A DNA stretch of 64,000 nt, from the NCBI RefSeq assembly GCF_000423465.1, contig NZ_KE384020.1, positions 17,409 to 81,408 of the forward strand, written 5' to 3'. The notes under the pieces are model-generated. The model was given only the letters and a program-made list of their open reading frames with translations. It searched no databases and had not been told where the DNA came from. This document shows positions 63,226 through 64,000 of the stretch, in pieces. Within the stretch, counting starts at the first letter, position 1. Each line of letters opens with the position of its first letter. The DNA comes from Propionicicella superfundia DSM 22317. GTDB lineage: Bacteria; Actinomycetota; Actinomycetes; Propionibacteriales; Propionibacteriaceae. The position numbers and the translations under genes are program-made.

Positions 63226-64000
63226 TCAGTTGGCATGGAGAGCATCGTTGAGAGTCACCGACCGGCCGTCCTTGACGCGGGCCTCCACGGCCCCGGTCAC
63301 GGAATTGCGCAGGAACAGCAGGCCGGGCCGGCCGCTCAGCTCGCGGGCCTTCACGATCGAACCGTCGGGCAGGGTCACCTTCGTGCCGCCCGTGACGTAC
63401 AGGCCGGCCTCGACGACACAGTCGTCGCCCAGGGAGATCCCGATCCCCGACTCGGCGCCCAGCAGGCACCTGCGGCCGATGCTGATGACCTCGGTCCCGC
63501 CCCCGGACAGCGTGCCCATGATCGACGCTCCGCCACCGATGTCGGAGCCGTCGCCGACGACGACGCCGGCCGAGATGCGTCCCTCCACCATGGACGTCCC
63601 GAGGGTGCCGGCGTTGTAGTTCACGAAACCCTCGTGCATCACGGTCGTGCCTTCCGCCAGGTGGGCACCGAGCCGCACGCGGTCGGCGTCGGCGATGCGC
63701 ACGCCGTGCGGGACGACGTAGTCGACCATGCGGGGGAACTTGTCCACGCCGAAGACCGTGACATGGCCGGTGGCGCGCAATGCCGCCCTGACCTCTTCGA
63801 AATCCGACACCGCGCACGGTCCGGCCGACGTCCAGACGACATTGGGCAGGACCCCGAAGATCCCGTCGAGGTTGAGCTCACGTGGCTTGACGAGACGATG
63901 GGACAGCAGGTGCAGCCGCAGATAGGCGTCCGGGACAGTGGCGGGGGGCCGGTCGAGGTCGATCGTGACCGTGACCGGTTCGACCGTCACCCGCCGCCGG
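63226..64000 (-). CDS. dapD: Tetrahydrodipicolinate N-succinyltransferase DapD, 5' end beyond window
   Basis: Open through the right edge; 258 codons are visible with no trustworthy start (a GTG at 63990 is internal by comparison). Actinobacterial DapD is about 315-330 residues, so some 60 are missing. The left-handed beta-helix region has hexapeptide repeats: [30 protein letters not shown] and [42 protein letters not shown] is the active-site region with Glu. It transfers succinyl from succinyl-CoA in the lysine/DAP pathway, upstream of DapC. Confidence 0.92.
   Translation of the reverse strand, partial: RRRVTVEPVTVTIDLDRPPATVPDAYLRLHLLSHRLVKPRELNLDGIFGVLPNVVWTSAGPCAVSDFEEVRAALRATGHVTVFGVDKFPRMVDYVVPHGVRIADADRVRLGAHLAEGTTVMHEGFVNYNAGTLGTSMVEGRISAGVVVGDGSDIGGGASIMGTLSGGGTEVISIGRRCLLGAESGIGISLGDDCVVEAGLYVTGGTKVTLPDGSIVKARELSGRPGLLFLRNSVTGAVEARVKDGRSVTLNDALHAN

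Overview
The window comes from a high-GC (about 70%) Gram-positive actinobacterium. Supporting signs are WXG100 proteins with an EccC-type ATPase, a 7Fe ferredoxin FdxA next to succinyl-DAP aminotransferase DapC and an actinobacterial-type DapD, GT87 mannosyltransferase, VanW-type wall protein, and a Cgl0159-family inositol aldolase. The mix of inositol, lactate and polyol catabolism would suit a Propionibacteriaceae-like organism, but that family assignment is only an inference.

Layout. (1) 1-5420, minus strand: a type VII secretion (T7SS) effector block: WXG100 protein, a second small WXG-like protein, a large PT-TG/PD-(D/E)XK nuclease toxin, and an eccC whose N-terminal half is missing. 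Toxin 3' end and eccC middle are joined out of frame near 2620, which looks like a deletion scar. (2) 5421-6990: non-coding DNA around a cold-shock gene. (3) 6991-19749: a myo-inositol catabolic regulon (iolE, iolG, transaldolase, GntR regulator, iolC, aldolase, iolB, iolD, mmsA/iolA, TSUP permease, alcohol dehydrogenase). Four of its promoters carry a common dyad, (A/T)(A/T)TGT-N4-ACAAA, most likely bound by the local GntR protein. (4) 19930-22402: PLP aminotransferase, PhzF-like enzyme and a DUF6941-like protein. (5) 22461-26230: lutR and lutABC (lactate oxidation) with a clear FadR/LldR-type operator at the expected transcription start. (6) 26343-33540: two Old Yellow Enzymes, CtlX-like hydrolase, HxlR regulator, FadD, YqeY-like, YajQ, and two tandem monooxygenase-fold proteins. 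(7) 33623-36578: ykoEDC-type ECF transporter under a TPP riboswitch that covers its ribosome binding site.

(8) 36658-39840: GT87 mannosyltransferase, a small membrane protein and an MFS permease. (9) 39965-45314: a compact locus of an unfamiliar multi-span permease, an AraL-like HAD phosphatase, an FGGY kinase and an AraM-like polyol-phosphate dehydrogenase, followed by transketolase (45486-47552). I read it as an uncharacterised polyol or pentitol pathway feeding the pentose-phosphate pool; it is the best candidate for an undescribed system here. (10) 47667-53193: glycogen phosphorylase, a zinc polyol dehydrogenase and SppA. (11) 53377-59040: a five-gene dipeptide/oligopeptide ABC transporter. 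(12) 59131-64000: VanW protein, FdxA, DapC, a membrane-anchored lysozyme-like protein, and DapD running off the right edge.

I saw no rRNA, tRNA, CRISPR array or insertion sequence. Start codons were chosen from Shine-Dalgarno (SD) spacing and overlap with neighbours. Functions rest on reading the proteins by eye, without a database search.
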